From assembly GCF_033547155.1 (NCBI RefSeq), contig NZ_CP137892.1:3658001-3722000 (forward strand): 64,000 nt of DNA, written 5' to 3'. Numbering within the stretch: the stretch's first letter is position 1; each line of letters opens with the position of its first letter. The position numbers and the translations under genes were made by a program. Under the pieces are notes generated by a model. The model did no database searches. It had not been told where the DNA came from and worked only from the letters and a program-made list of their open reading frames with translations. Of this stretch, positions 29,061 through 38,965 are shown in pieces. The DNA comes from Pseudomonas benzenivorans. GTDB lineage: Bacteria; Pseudomonadota; Gammaproteobacteria; Pseudomonadales; Pseudomonadaceae.

Positions 29061-30353
29061 ATGACGCCCGCCCAGCGCCTGGCCGCCAGCATCAATGCCG
29101 AACCGGCCGAGTTGCGCGCGGCCCTGAGCGGCTTCGCCCTGCTGTTCTGCCTGTTCAGCGGCTACTTCATGCTCAGGCCGATCCGCGAGGCCATGGGCAT
29201 CCGCGGTGGCGTGGAGAACCTGCAGTGGTTGTTCAGCGCCACCTTCGTGCTCATGCTGCTGGCCGTCCCGCTGTTCGCCTGGCTCAATTCCAGGGTGCCG
29301 CGTTCGCGCTATGTCGACTGGGTGTACAGCCTGTTCGTCCTCAACCTGCTGGCCTTCGCCGCGGCCTTCGCCCAAGGCGACTCGGTGTGGCTGGCGCGGC
29401 TGTTCTACGTATGGCTGTCGGTCTACAACCTGTTCGTGGTGTCGGTGGCCTGGAGCCTGATGGCCGACGTGTTCGATGCCGCCCAGGCGCGCCGCCTGTT
29501 CGCCTTCATCGCCGCCGGAGCCAGCAGCGGCGGCCTGGCGGGCCCGGCACTGGGCACCCTGCTGATAGGCTCCATCGGCCATGCCGGGCTGCTGCTCTGC
29601 GCCGCCGGGCTGCTGGGCGGCGCGCTGGCAGGCAAGCGCCAGCTGATGGCCTGGCGCGCGGTCGGCGGCGCCGGCCGCCCCGGCGCGCCGCCCAGCGAGC
29701 ACCCGCGCGAACCGGTGCCGGGCAACCCCTTCAGCGGCATCGGCCGGGTGCTGACCTCGCCCTACCTGCTGGGCATCGCCGCCTTCGTCGTTCTGCTGGC
29801 CAGCGCCAGCACCTTCCTCTACTTCGAACAGGCGCGCCTGGTGCAGCAGACCTTCCCCGACCCGATCCAGCAAGTACGGGTGTTCGGCCTGCTCGACTTC
29901 GCCGTGCAGGCGCTGTCGTTGCTGGCCCAGTTGTTCGTCACCGGGCGGGTCGCGCAGAAGCTCGGCCTGCGCGCGCTGCTGGCCGGGGTGCCGCTGCTGG
30001 TGTGCCTGGGCTTCCTCGGCCTGGCCCTGGCGCCGACCTTCGCCATGCTGGCGGCCCTGATGATCCTGCGCCGGGTCGGCGAGTACGCCTTCGTCCGCCC
30101 CGGCCGGGAGATGCTCTTCGCCCCGCTCGACGCCCACAGCCAGTACAAGGCCAAGAACGTCATCGACACCCTGGTCTATCGCGGCGGCGACGCCCTCAGC
30201 GCCTGGCTCAAGGCGCTGCTCGACGGCCTGGCCCAGGGCACGCTGGTCGCCGCCCTGGTCGGCGCCGTGCTGGCCGCCGTCTGGGCGGCGCTGGGCTGGT
30301 ACCTGGGCGGACGCCGCGAGCCGTCCGCCCCCGGCCAGGGCCAGGACCCATGA
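29061..30353 (+). CDS. MFS carrier resembling NTP/NDP exchange transporters
   Basis: The product is 430 residues with about 11-12 membrane helices. It has FSGYFMLRPIREAMGIRGGVENLQWLF near the start and MILRRVGEYAFVRPGREMLFAPL in the second half; these are shared with proteins annotated as MFS or ATP:ADP-antiporter-like in many free-living gammaproteobacteria. The last block includes DAHSQYKAKNVIDTLVYRGGD, also typical of that group. GGAGG lies 5 bases before the ATG, and the gene begins 25 bases after the aldo/keto reductase, so both are probably on one transcript. True nucleotide exchange would be surprising in a free-living cell; the substrate is unknown. Confidence 0.75.
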   Translation: MTPAQRLAASINAEPAELRAALSGFALLFCLFSGYFMLRPIREAMGIRGGVENLQWLFSATFVLMLLAVPLFAWLNSRVPRSRYVDWVYSLFVLNLLAFAAAFAQGDSVWLARLFYVWLSVYNLFVVSVAWSLMADVFDAAQARRLFAFIAAGASSGGLAGPALGTLLIGSIGHAGLLLCAAGLLGGALAGKRQLMAWRAVGGAGRPGAPPSEHPREPVPGNPFSGIGRVLTSPYLLGIAAFVVLLASASTFLYFEQARLVQQTFPDPIQQVRVFGLLDFAVQALSLLAQLFVTGRVAQKLGLRALLAGVPLLVCLGFLGLALAPTFAMLAALMILRRVGEYAFVRPGREMLFAPLDAHSQYKAKNVIDTLVYRGGDALSAWLKALLDGLAQGTLVAALVGAVLAAVWAALGWYLGGRREPSAPGQGQDP

Positions 30354-30481
30354 GCGTCGCCGGTTCTGATCGCGACATCTCCATATCCACTGCCGCTTTT
30401 TCCGCCGCCGCGCTTGTCACTCTCGACCCCTCTGGGTTATCAGTGCACTGCCCCCGCTCCATGCACACTCCGGTATCGCCT

Positions 30482-31150
30482 ATGACCCTTGCAGTACCCG
30501 CGCACAGCGCCAATCCCGCCGACAAGCCCGCCGGGCGCATCCGCCAGAAGAACGAGGAGGCGATCCTCGCCGCCGCCGAGGAGGAGTTCGCCCGTCACGG
30601 CTTCAAGGGCACCAGCATGAACACCATCGCCCAGACCGTCGGCCTGCCCAAGGCCAACCTGCACTACTACTTCAGCAGCAAGCTGGGGCTGTACCTGGCG
30701 GTGCTGAGCAACATCCTCGAGCTGTGGGACAGCACCTTCAACAGCCTCACCGTCGAGGACGACCCGGCCGAGGCCCTGGACCGCTACATCCGCGCCAAGC
30801 TGGAGTTTTCCCGCCGCTACCCCAAGGCCTCGCGGATCTTCGCCATGGAGGTGATCAGCGGCGGCGAGTGCCTGTCGGCCTACTTCGATCAGGACTACCG
30901 CGCCTGGTTTCGCGGCCGCGCCGCGGTGTTCGAGACCTGGATCGCCGCCGGCAAGATGGACCCGATCGACCCGGTGCACCTGATCTTCCTGCTGTGGGGC
31001 AGCACCCAGCACTACGCCGACTTCGCCTCGCAGATCTGCCGGGTCACCGGCCGCTCGCGCCTGACCAAGCAGGACTTCGCCGAGGCCGCCGACAATCTGG
31101 TGCGCATCATCCTCAAGGGCTGCGGCCTCACCCCGCCCGCGACCGCCTGA
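30482..31150 (+). CDS. RutR-like TetR-family regulator
   Basis: The product is 222 residues. The helix-turn-helix is clear (FARHGFKGTSMNTIAQTVGL then PKANLHYYFSSKLGLYLAVL), and the C-terminal domain is of the RutR type: PIDPVHLIFLLWGSTQHYADFA matches E. coli RutR nearly word for word. RutR senses uracil or thymine and controls pyrimidine and purine breakdown. The start is uncertain: ATG 30461 is in frame and neither has a strong ribosome site. It overlaps the next gene by one base. It sits between a purine permease and two base deaminases, and palindromes of the RutR kind precede two of these genes, so a purine/pyrimidine role is inferred. Confidence 0.85.
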   Translation: MTLAVPAHSANPADKPAGRIRQKNEEAILAAAEEEFARHGFKGTSMNTIAQTVGLPKANLHYYFSSKLGLYLAVLSNILELWDSTFNSLTVEDDPAEALDRYIRAKLEFSRRYPKASRIFAMEVISGGECLSAYFDQDYRAWFRGRAAVFETWIAAGKMDPIDPVHLIFLLWGSTQHYADFASQICRVTGRSRLTKQDFAEAADNLVRIILKGCGLTPPATA

Positions 31151-31734
31151 TGGCCTTCACCCTGCTCGCGCCTTGCGAATACCGCGAGGAGATCCGCAAG
31201 AGCCGCTTTATCGCCCTGGCCGCCCCGGTGACCAGCGCGGCCGAGGCCCAGGCCTTCATCGCCGGCGCCAGCGACCCCGGCGCCACGCACAACTGCTGGG
31301 CCTGGAAGGTCGGTGCGCAGTACCGCTTCAACGACGACGGCGAGCCCGGCGGCACCGCCGGTCGGCCGATCCTCGCCGCCATCGAGGGCCAGGCCTTTGA
31401 CCAGGTGGCGGTGCTGGTGATCCGCTGGTACGGCGGCATCCAGCTCGGCACCGGCGGCCTGGCCCGCGCCTACGGCGGCAGCGCCAGCAAGTGCCTGCAG
31501 GGCGGCCAGCGGGTGGAGCTGGTGGCGCTGAGCCGCTGCCGCTTCCACTGCGCCTTCGCCGAGCTGCCGCTGCTCAAGGCGCGCCTGGGCGAGCTGCAGG
31601 CGCAGCTGGAGGAAGAACGCTTCGACGCCAGCGGCGCCGAGCTGCAACTGGCCCTGCCCGCGGCGCGGCTCGACGAGCTGCAGCAGTGGCTGGCCGGCCT
31701 CAGCCGCGGGCGCATCGAGCTGCGGCGCCTGTAG
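31150..31734 (+). CDS. YigZ/IMPACT family protein
   Basis: The product is 194 residues, the usual YigZ size. The N-terminal IMPACT domain shows the family blocks RKSRFIALAAPV, THNCWAWKVG, NDDGEPGGTAGRPIL and VIRWYGGIQLGTGGLARAYG. The C-terminal part is the DUF1949-like ferredoxin fold. Eukaryotic IMPACT regulates the GCN2 kinase; the bacterial role is not firmly known. ATG 31150 overlaps the TGA of the TetR gene (TGATG), so the two are translationally coupled. There is no sign of a signal peptide or membrane segment. Confidence 0.92.
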   Translation: MAFTLLAPCEYREEIRKSRFIALAAPVTSAAEAQAFIAGASDPGATHNCWAWKVGAQYRFNDDGEPGGTAGRPILAAIEGQAFDQVAVLVIRWYGGIQLGTGGLARAYGGSASKCLQGGQRVELVALSRCRFHCAFAELPLLKARLGELQAQLEEERFDASGAELQLALPAARLDELQQWLAGLSRGRIELRRL

Positions 31735-31758
31735 CAAGGCGACGGCCGGGGTTGATCC

Positions 31759-31772
31759 TGACCCTTCGGACA
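31759..31772. promoter_or_regulatory. Near copy of the RutR-type palindrome
   Basis: TGACCCTTCGGACA differs from TGACC-N4-GGTCA by one base in the second half-site. It lies 97 bases before the 8-oxoguanine deaminase start. Weak on its own; interesting only with the perfect site at 24441-24454. Confidence 0.3.
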
Positions 31773-31868
31773 GGTATCGTCGCCCCACGTCGTCCGACGC
31801 ACCTGGATCAGCAGACAGGGTCAACACTGAGCTGGCTAACCTGAACTCAACCTCAGAGGAGCCTGCTC

Positions 31869-33224
31869 ATGGCAGCCACCCGCATCTGGATCAAGACCCC
31901 CCTCGCCGTCTTCACCGCCAACGACCAATCCGCCGCCGGTGGCCTGGTGGTCGAGAACGGCCGCATCGCCGAACTGCTCGGCGCCGGGCAACAGCCCGCA
32001 GCCCCCTGCAGCCAAGTCTTCGATGCCCGCGAGCACGTGGTGCTGCCGGGGCTGATCAACACCCACCACCACTTCTACCAGACCCTCACCCGCGCCTGGG
32101 CGCCGGTGGTCAACCAGCCGCTGTTCCCCTGGCTCAAGACCCTCTATCCGGTGTGGGCGCGGCTGACCCCCGAGCAGCTGGCCCTGGCGACCCAGGTGGC
32201 CCTGGCCGAGCTGCTGCTGTCCGGTTGCAGCACGGCGGCCGACCACCACTACCTGTTCCCCGGCGGCCTGGAAAACGCCATCGACGTGCAGGTCGGGGTG
32301 GTACGCGAGCTGGGCATGCGCGCGATGCTGACCCGCGGCTCCATGAGCCTGGGCGAGGCCGACGGCGGCCTGCCGCCGCAGCAGACGGTGCAGCAGGGCG
32401 AGGTGATTCTCGCCGACAGCCAGCGCCTGATCGGCCAGTACCACGAGCGCGGCGCCGGCGCCCGGGTGCAGATCGCCCTGGCACCCTGCTCGCCCTTCTC
32501 GGTGACCCCGGACATCATGCGCGCCAGCGCCGAGCTGGCGGACAAGCTCGACGTGCGCCTGCACACCCACCTGGCCGAGACCCTGGACGAGGAGGACTTC
32601 TGCCTGCAGCGCTTCGGCCAGCGCACCGTGGACTACCTGGACAGCGTCGGCTGGCTCGGCCCGCGCACCTGGCTGGCCCACGGCATCCACTTCAACCCCG
32701 AGGAAATCGCCCGCCTGGGCGCCGCCGGCACCGGCATCAGCCACTGCCCCAGCTCGAACATGCGCCTGGCCTCGGGCATCTGTCCGACCCTCGACCTGCA
32801 GGCCGCCGGCGCGCCCATCGGCCTCGGCGTGGACGGCTCGGCCTCCAATGACGCCTCCAACCTGATCCTCGAGGCGCGCCAGGCCCTGTACCTGCAGCGC
32901 CTGCGTTACGGCGCCGAGCGGGTCACCCCCGAACTGGCCCTGGGCTGGGCCAGCAAGGGCTCGGCCCGGCTGCTGGGGCGCGACGACATCGGCGAGCTGG
33001 CGGTGGGCAAGCAGGCCGACCTGGCGCTGTTCAAGCTGGACGAGCTGCGCTTCTCCGGCAGTCACGATCCGCTCGCGGCCGTGCTGCTGTGCGGCGCCGA
33101 CCGCGCCGACCGGATGATGATCGGCGGCACCTGGCGGGTCATCGACGGCCAGGTCGAGGGCCTGGACCTGGCCAAGCTGATCGCCGACCACCGCCAGGCG
33201 GCCCGGGCGCTGATCGCCGGCTGA
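31869..33224 (+). CDS. 8-oxoguanine deaminase (amidohydrolase)
   Basis: The product is 451 residues and belongs to the AtzB/TrzN/guanine-deaminase branch of the amidohydrolase superfamily. Metal ligands are visible: THHHFYQTLTRAW, RLHTHLAET, TWLAHGIHF, SHCPSSNMRLASG and LGVDGSASND. It is closely similar, as I recall, to P. aeruginosa Pa0142, which was shown to deaminate 8-oxoguanine to urate; older annotations call such proteins hydroxydechloroatrazine ethylaminohydrolase. It lies just before the adenine deaminase, and both could act on bases brought in by the AzgA-type permease. The ATG follows a GAGGAG site. Confidence 0.88.
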   Translation: MAATRIWIKTPLAVFTANDQSAAGGLVVENGRIAELLGAGQQPAAPCSQVFDAREHVVLPGLINTHHHFYQTLTRAWAPVVNQPLFPWLKTLYPVWARLTPEQLALATQVALAELLLSGCSTAADHHYLFPGGLENAIDVQVGVVRELGMRAMLTRGSMSLGEADGGLPPQQTVQQGEVILADSQRLIGQYHERGAGARVQIALAPCSPFSVTPDIMRASAELADKLDVRLHTHLAETLDEEDFCLQRFGQRTVDYLDSVGWLGPRTWLAHGIHFNPEEIARLGAAGTGISHCPSSNMRLASGICPTLDLQAAGAPIGLGVDGSASNDASNLILEARQALYLQRLRYGAERVTPELALGWASKGSARLLGRDDIGELAVGKQADLALFKLDELRFSGSHDPLAAVLLCGADRADRMMIGGTWRVIDGQVEGLDLAKLIADHRQAARALIAG

Positions 33225-33238
33225 ACCCAGGCTGGGTT
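33224..33238. terminator. Short palindrome at the end of the 8-oxoguanine deaminase gene
   Basis: AACCCAG-G-CTGGGTT starts within the stop codon. The single-base centre makes it a poor hairpin and there is no T-tract, so it could be a weak terminator or a protein site. Confidence 0.3.
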
Positions 33239-33240
33239 GA

Positions 33241-34341
<1,101 letters not shown>

Positions 34342-34345
34342 TCCC

Positions 34346-34825
34346 TCAGTGCGAGTGCGCCTGCGGCTCGGCGGCCGGCGCGGGGGCATCCTTGTGCACC
34401 GCCACCTCCAGCTCGACCGCACCGGCCTTCTCGAAGGTCAGGGTCAGGGGGAAGCGCTCGCCGTCCCTGGCCTGTTGCTGCAGGTCGAACAGCATCACGT
34501 GATAGCCCATGGGCTCGAACCTGACCTCGCCGCCGGCCGGAACCTCCACGCTCTGCACCCGCTGCATCTTCATCACCCCGTCGGCGCGCACGTGCTCGTG
34601 CATCTCCGCCTTGCCGGCCACCGGGGTCTGCACGGCGAGCAGGCGGTCGGCCTGGGCGCCCTGGTTGTGCACCACGAAGTAGGCCGCGGCGGTCGGCGCC
34701 ACCGGCGGCATCTCCCGCGACCAGGGGTGTTCGATGTGCAGGTCGCCGGCGCTGTACTCGTGGGCGCCGGCCAGCAGGCTGGTGCCGAGCAGGGTGGCCA
34801 GCAGTAGGGCTTTTTTCATGGGCAT
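34346..34825 (-). CDS. PCuAC-type periplasmic copper chaperone
   Basis: The product is 159 residues with a signal peptide (MPMKKALLLATLLGTSLLAGA). The copper motif H(M)x10Mx21HxM is seen as EMHEHVRADGVMKMQRV followed by EPMGYHVMLFD. The tail is His-rich (PQAHSH). Such proteins bind Cu(I) in the periplasm and deliver it, for example, to the CuA site of cytochrome oxidase. AAGGAG lies before ATG 34823-34825; upstream frame is rejected. It is the last gene of a run with the DUF2946, TonB receptor and PepSY genes, 69 bases after the PepSY stop. Confidence 0.9.
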   Translation of the reverse strand: MPMKKALLLATLLGTSLLAGAHEYSAGDLHIEHPWSREMPPVAPTAAAYFVVHNQGAQADRLLAVQTPVAGKAEMHEHVRADGVMKMQRVQSVEVPAGGEVRFEPMGYHVMLFDLQQQARDGERFPLTLTFEKAGAVELEVAVHKDAPAPAAEPQAHSH

Positions 34826-34894
34826 GGTGGTTCTCCTTGGGGTGGTCAACGAAGTGTGCGAGGTATGACAACGAGCGTGCGCGCCGGCCATGGC

Positions 34895-36271
34895 TCAGCC
34901 CTCCTGCAGGCGGGAGGCGGCGCCCTGGCGCGAGAATAGCAAGCGGTCCAGGCCCCAGATCAGCAGCAGGGACGCGCCCACCAGGGGGAAGGCGGCGCCG
35001 AGCAGGAGCATGATGACGATCGCGGTTTTCCAGCGTGGCAGGTCGTGACGCAGCGGCGGCACGCCGAAGCGGCCCTGGGGACGGCGCTGCCACCACATGA
35101 CCAGGCCGCTGACGGCGCTGAGCAGCACCAGCAGGCAGACGCCCAGCATCAGTAACTGGTTGGCCAGGCCGAACAGCTTGCCCTCGTGCAGCATCACCCC
35201 GGTTTCCACCGTGCGCGCCACCGGGCCGTAGTCCTTCCAGCGCACGTCGGCGAGCACCGCGCCGCTGTACTGATCGAGGTGCAGGGTGGCGTCGTTGCGC
35301 GGGTCGTCGGCGAACAGGGCGATGCTGTACACCCCGGTCTCGCCCCAGGGCAGGGTGATGCTGTAACCCGGCTGCACGCCGCGCTCCGCGGCGGTGTCGA
35401 CCACCCGCTGCAGGCCGACCTGCCCCTGGGTAGAGGCCGCCATTCCCGTGGCCTGCCCCTTGTGCCCGGCATGGGGGTCGGAGGCCGGCAGCGGCGTGGT
35501 CTCCACCGCCCAGGCCACGGTCTGCCGGTTGGCGCTGTTGAGGCTGCGCGCCTGCAGGCCGGATTGGGGCACCGCGTCCCACATGGCCGCCGGGAAGTGG
35601 TTCCAGGCACCGGCGAATTGCGCGCCCCAGAAACCGGTCCAGGTCATGCCGGTCAGCAGCATGAACAACAGCAGCAGCGCGCCCCAGAAGCCGCTGACCG
35701 CATGCAGGTCGCGCCAGAACAGGCGCCCGCGACTGGCCAGGCGCGGCCACAGCCCCCCGGCGCCGGAGCTGCCGCGCGGCCACCAGAGGTACAGGCCGGA
35801 CACCAGCAGGACGATGCCCCAGCCGGCGGCCAGCTCGATCAGCCGGTCGCCCAGCGTACCTATCATCAACTCGCCGTGCAGCCGCCGGGCGATGGCCTGC
35901 AGGGTGCCCTGGGCATCCTGGCTGCCGAGCAGCGTGCCGCGATAGGGGTCGACGAACAGGTTGAGCTGCAGCCCGCCCTGGTCGAGCACGAACTGCGCGC
36001 TGCGCCCTTCGCCCGCCGGCGGCAGGTACTGCCTGATCGTCGCCTGGGGGTAGGCCTGGCGCACCAACGCCAGTTGCCGGTCGGCGTCCAGACGCTGCTC
36101 CGCCACCGGCACCTGCAGCAGCTCGGGATACATCAACTGATCCAGCTGCGGCTTGAACAGGTAGACGATCCCGGTCAGCGACAGCAGGATCAGGAAGGGG
36201 ATGACGAACAGCCCGGCGTAGAAATGCCAGCGCCAGGCCAGGTTGTAGAAGGACGGGGTAGGCTGTTTCAT
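34895..36271 (-). CDS. PepSY-domain membrane protein
   Basis: The product is 458 residues. It starts MKQPTPSFYNLAWRWHFYAG and has four main membrane helices: about 20-40, one near 175-195, one near 215-240 and a cluster at the C-terminal end. Large periplasmic loops contain PepSY segments (VRQAYPQATIRQYLPP; GVQPGYSITLPWGETGVYSIAL) and a His-rich insert (DPHAGHKGQ). AAGGAG precedes the ATG, and the gene starts 34 bases after the TonB receptor stop. PepSY membrane proteins next to TonB receptors are often linked to reduction or uptake of metals or siderophores; some are ferric reductases. The role here is inferred from context. Confidence 0.85.
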   Translation of the reverse strand: MKQPTPSFYNLAWRWHFYAGLFVIPFLILLSLTGIVYLFKPQLDQLMYPELLQVPVAEQRLDADRQLALVRQAYPQATIRQYLPPAGEGRSAQFVLDQGGLQLNLFVDPYRGTLLGSQDAQGTLQAIARRLHGELMIGTLGDRLIELAAGWGIVLLVSGLYLWWPRGSSGAGGLWPRLASRGRLFWRDLHAVSGFWGALLLLFMLLTGMTWTGFWGAQFAGAWNHFPAAMWDAVPQSGLQARSLNSANRQTVAWAVETTPLPASDPHAGHKGQATGMAASTQGQVGLQRVVDTAAERGVQPGYSITLPWGETGVYSIALFADDPRNDATLHLDQYSGAVLADVRWKDYGPVARTVETGVMLHEGKLFGLANQLLMLGVCLLVLLSAVSGLVMWWQRRPQGRFGVPPLRHDLPRWKTAIVIMLLLGAAFPLVGASLLLIWGLDRLLFSRQGAASRLQEG

Positions 36272-36305
36272 GACGCGACTCCTTCGACTGTCACTCGACG
36301 GCGGC

Positions 36306-38360
36306 TCATAGCCGCCACTCCAGGCCGGCGTACAGGGCGCGGCCGTCACCGGGGAGGAACTGCGCGCTGTCCTGACCGCGGGCATCGGCGATCACCCCGG
36401 TGGTGGCGGCATAGGTCTTGTCCGCGAGGTTGCGGCCCTCGACGAAGAAGCCCAGGCCGTCTGCAGGCCGGTAGCCGCCCTTCAGCCCCCAGATGGCGTA
36501 GCCCTCGGCGTACAGGGTTTCGGCCTGGTCGACGTTGTAGTGGGTCGGCACCCACTCGAGGGTCGGCCCGGCGTACCAACCGCCCTGCTGCCACAGCGCC
36601 TCGCCCTTGAGGAACTGGCGCGGGATGCCGGCCAGGCGGTTGTCGCCGTAGACCGGGTCGTTGTCGAAACGGAAATCGTTGAACAGGTACTGGCCACGCA
36701 GCACGAGCTGGCCGAGGCGCAGGGCGCCGCCCAGCTCGATGCCCTGGTGCAGGGTGCGCGCGGCGTTGACCGTGCCCTGGGGGTTGCCGGCGGCATCGTT
36801 GAGCGACAGCAGCTCGTCACGGATCTCGCTGCGATACAGCGCCAGGTCCAGATCGAAGCTGTCGCGCGACCAACGCAGGCCCGTCTCCAGGGTATCGGCC
36901 CGCTGCGCCTCGTTCTGGCTCAGCACCTGGCCGCCGGTCAGCTCGCTGAAGGTCGGTGGCTCGAAGCTCTGACTGAGGTTGACGAACAGCTGCACGTCCT
37001 CGGCCAGGTCATGGCGCAGGCCGATACGTCCGGTGCGGCCGACATAGGTCTGCTGGAACGACTCGTCCTGGGCCAGGCAGAAACCCGGGACGAAAGCGTT
37101 GCACCGCAGGCGATCGTCGACGTCGCGCTCCTGATGCAACCAGGCCAGGCCGCCGAGCAACGCCCAGCGCTCGGCCAGGGGCACTTCCAGCTCGGCGAAG
37201 GCATTGAGGTTGCGCGCGGTCTGGTGCAACTCGTTGACCTTGCGCCCCTTGTGCCCGCCGACATTCTGGTAGCGCGAGTCCCAGCTGCGCCCCTGGCTGG
37301 CCTCGACGCCGCCGGCCCAGCGCCAGCCGTCGTCGCTGCGCCACTGGTGCGCCAGGCGCAGGCCGTAGTCCGCGCTGTCGATATCCAGCACCTGGAAGAT
37401 CGGGTGGAACAACGACTTCTCGCTGTAGAAGCTGGACAGCGTCAGGCTGTGCCCGCCCTCGAGTTGCAGGCTGGTGATGTTGCCCAGGCGGTTGAGGTCG
37501 AAGTCGCGCCTCTGGTCGCCACTGCGGCTGCTGGCCGAGGCCTGCTGCGGATCGCGGCGCAGCTGCGCCTTGGTCAGGTTGCCCGGCAGCTCGGAGTCGG
37601 TCTGCACATGGGTCAGGTAGAAGCGGGTCGACAGACGCTCGTTAATCCGCCCACCGAGGTTGGCGAAATAGCGCTGGCTGTCCTGCCGGGCGTGATCGCG
37701 AAAGCCGTCCTGGGCGTAGTCGCCGAGGCTGACGAAGCCGTCCCAGTCGCCGAAGTCCTGGGCGAAGGCGCCGTACAGGCGCCGGTAACCGAAACTGCCC
37801 CCTTCGGCCCGCAGGCTGGCCGGTGGGGCCGTCTTGCCGGTGGGGCTGACGAAGTTGAGCGCCCCACCGAGGTTGGCCGCGCCATAACGCCAGGCGTTGG
37901 CGCCCCGCAGCACCTCGATGTGCTCGGCGGCCAGCGGCTCTATGGTCTGGAAATCGAAACTGCCGTCGGCCAGGTTGACCGGCGCGCCGTCCTGCAGCAG
38001 CAACAGGCCGCGACCGTGGAAGGTACGCTGCAGGCCCGAGCCGCGAATCGACAGGCGCGCCTCCTCGGCGCCGAAGCGCGGCTGGATGAACACCCCGGTG
38101 GCCATGCCCAGGGCGTCCTGCAGGGTGCTGCTGCGCCCGCTCTTGTAGGTCTCGGCATCGACCACCGCGGCGCCGCCGGGAATACGGGCGAAAGCGGCAC
38201 GCTTCTCGGCGATGGTGGGGGCGGTGGGGTCGGGCTGCTGCCGGCCGATGACGCTGCTGTCCTGCAGCTGCACCGGCTCGGCCAGGGCCGCGCCGGCCAG
38301 GCCGAGCCAGGCCGGGCCGATGCTCAGTGCCAGCAGGCTGAGGCTGGATAGATGACGCAT
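36306..38360 (-). CDS. TonB-dependent outer-membrane receptor, probably for metal
   Basis: The product is 684 residues with a signal peptide ending at GAALA. It has a plug domain (TLQDALGMATGVFIQPRFG, RLSIRGSGLQRTFHGRGLLLL, HIEVLRGANAWRYGAANLGGAL) and a 22-strand barrel ending in the aromatic residue pattern ALYAGLEWRL. The TonB box is probably near DSSVIGRQ. ATG 38358-38360 has GGGGAGA upstream. FecA-like and OprC-like receptors share the plug pattern; I see no Met- or His-rich external loop that would prove copper binding. Copper is suggested by the PCuAC and DUF2946 neighbours. No Fur box was recognised upstream. Confidence 0.88.
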   Translation of the reverse strand: MRHLSSLSLLALSIGPAWLGLAGAALAEPVQLQDSSVIGRQQPDPTAPTIAEKRAAFARIPGGAAVVDAETYKSGRSSTLQDALGMATGVFIQPRFGAEEARLSIRGSGLQRTFHGRGLLLLQDGAPVNLADGSFDFQTIEPLAAEHIEVLRGANAWRYGAANLGGALNFVSPTGKTAPPASLRAEGGSFGYRRLYGAFAQDFGDWDGFVSLGDYAQDGFRDHARQDSQRYFANLGGRINERLSTRFYLTHVQTDSELPGNLTKAQLRRDPQQASASSRSGDQRRDFDLNRLGNITSLQLEGGHSLTLSSFYSEKSLFHPIFQVLDIDSADYGLRLAHQWRSDDGWRWAGGVEASQGRSWDSRYQNVGGHKGRKVNELHQTARNLNAFAELEVPLAERWALLGGLAWLHQERDVDDRLRCNAFVPGFCLAQDESFQQTYVGRTGRIGLRHDLAEDVQLFVNLSQSFEPPTFSELTGGQVLSQNEAQRADTLETGLRWSRDSFDLDLALYRSEIRDELLSLNDAAGNPQGTVNAARTLHQGIELGGALRLGQLVLRGQYLFNDFRFDNDPVYGDNRLAGIPRQFLKGEALWQQGGWYAGPTLEWVPTHYNVDQAETLYAEGYAIWGLKGGYRPADGLGFFVEGRNLADKTYAATTGVIADARGQDSAQFLPGDGRALYAGLEWRL

Positions 38361-38497
38361 GGGTGTCTCCCCTTGTTGCACGCGTGCCGCCAGCGCCCGG
38401 CCACGCCCAGGGACGCGGCAGACGCGCTCGGCAATAGATCGCTCGAATGTCGTTATGGGTCGACCGCGGCGCCTGGGCGCGACGGTTCAGAGCGGGC

Positions 38498-38884
38498 TCA
38501 GGCGAGCCAGGGGGAGGCGCGGGGGTTGGCCGAGGGCCAGAGATAGCGCAGCGGACGCGGCGCGAACGAGGACGGCGCGAAGCGCTGGCCGGCGGCGCCG
38601 AGCAACCCGAGCAGGCCGAAGAAGGCCGCCAGGATCAGGGCGCCGAAGGTGGAGCAGAGGGAACAACCCGAGCCCGTGGCCGGGTTGACCGGGGCGATGC
38701 CGGAACCGGTCAGGTCGGCGCCGGCACCGAAGTTGCCCTCGAAGGAGCAGTACTGCGCATCCAGGCCGCTGAGCTGCAGGCCGGCCATCTGGCCGTGGCC
38801 GATGCTGCAGGCGAACGCGCCGAACAGAACTCCGAAATAGAGTATCCAGGCGATCAGCGAGCGGTCGGTACGGGCCAGTTTCAT
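38498..38884 (-). CDS. DUF2946 membrane protein
   Basis: The product is 128 residues. One membrane helix near the N-terminus (LIAWILYFGVLFGAFACSI) is followed by CSIGHGQM, a periplasmic stretch with QYCSFEG, and SGCSLCSTFGALILAAFFG with a CxxC before the second helix. This Cys/His pattern is the hallmark of DUF2946 proteins, which are often next to copper-receptor genes of Pseudomonas (PA3791-PA3790 as I recall). It is the first gene of the metal locus and lies 137 bases upstream of the TonB receptor. Function unknown; metal binding by the Cys and His residues is plausible. Confidence 0.8.
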   Translation of the reverse strand: MKLARTDRSLIAWILYFGVLFGAFACSIGHGQMAGLQLSGLDAQYCSFEGNFGAGADLTGSGIAPVNPATGSGCSLCSTFGALILAAFFGLLGLLGAAGQRFAPSSFAPRPLRYLWPSANPRASPWLA

Positions 38885-38965
38885 GGGGCGCGACTCTAGC
38901 AGTTGGCGGCATCACGACAAAGCGGCGAGACGTGGCCGATTGCCGCAGTGCGTTTGCCAACAAGC

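Noticed and set aside
29061-30353. True ATP/ADP translocase as in intracellular parasites
   Set aside because: The similarity is to a broad MFS group found in free-living bacteria, and nothing else in the window suggests an intracellular lifestyle.
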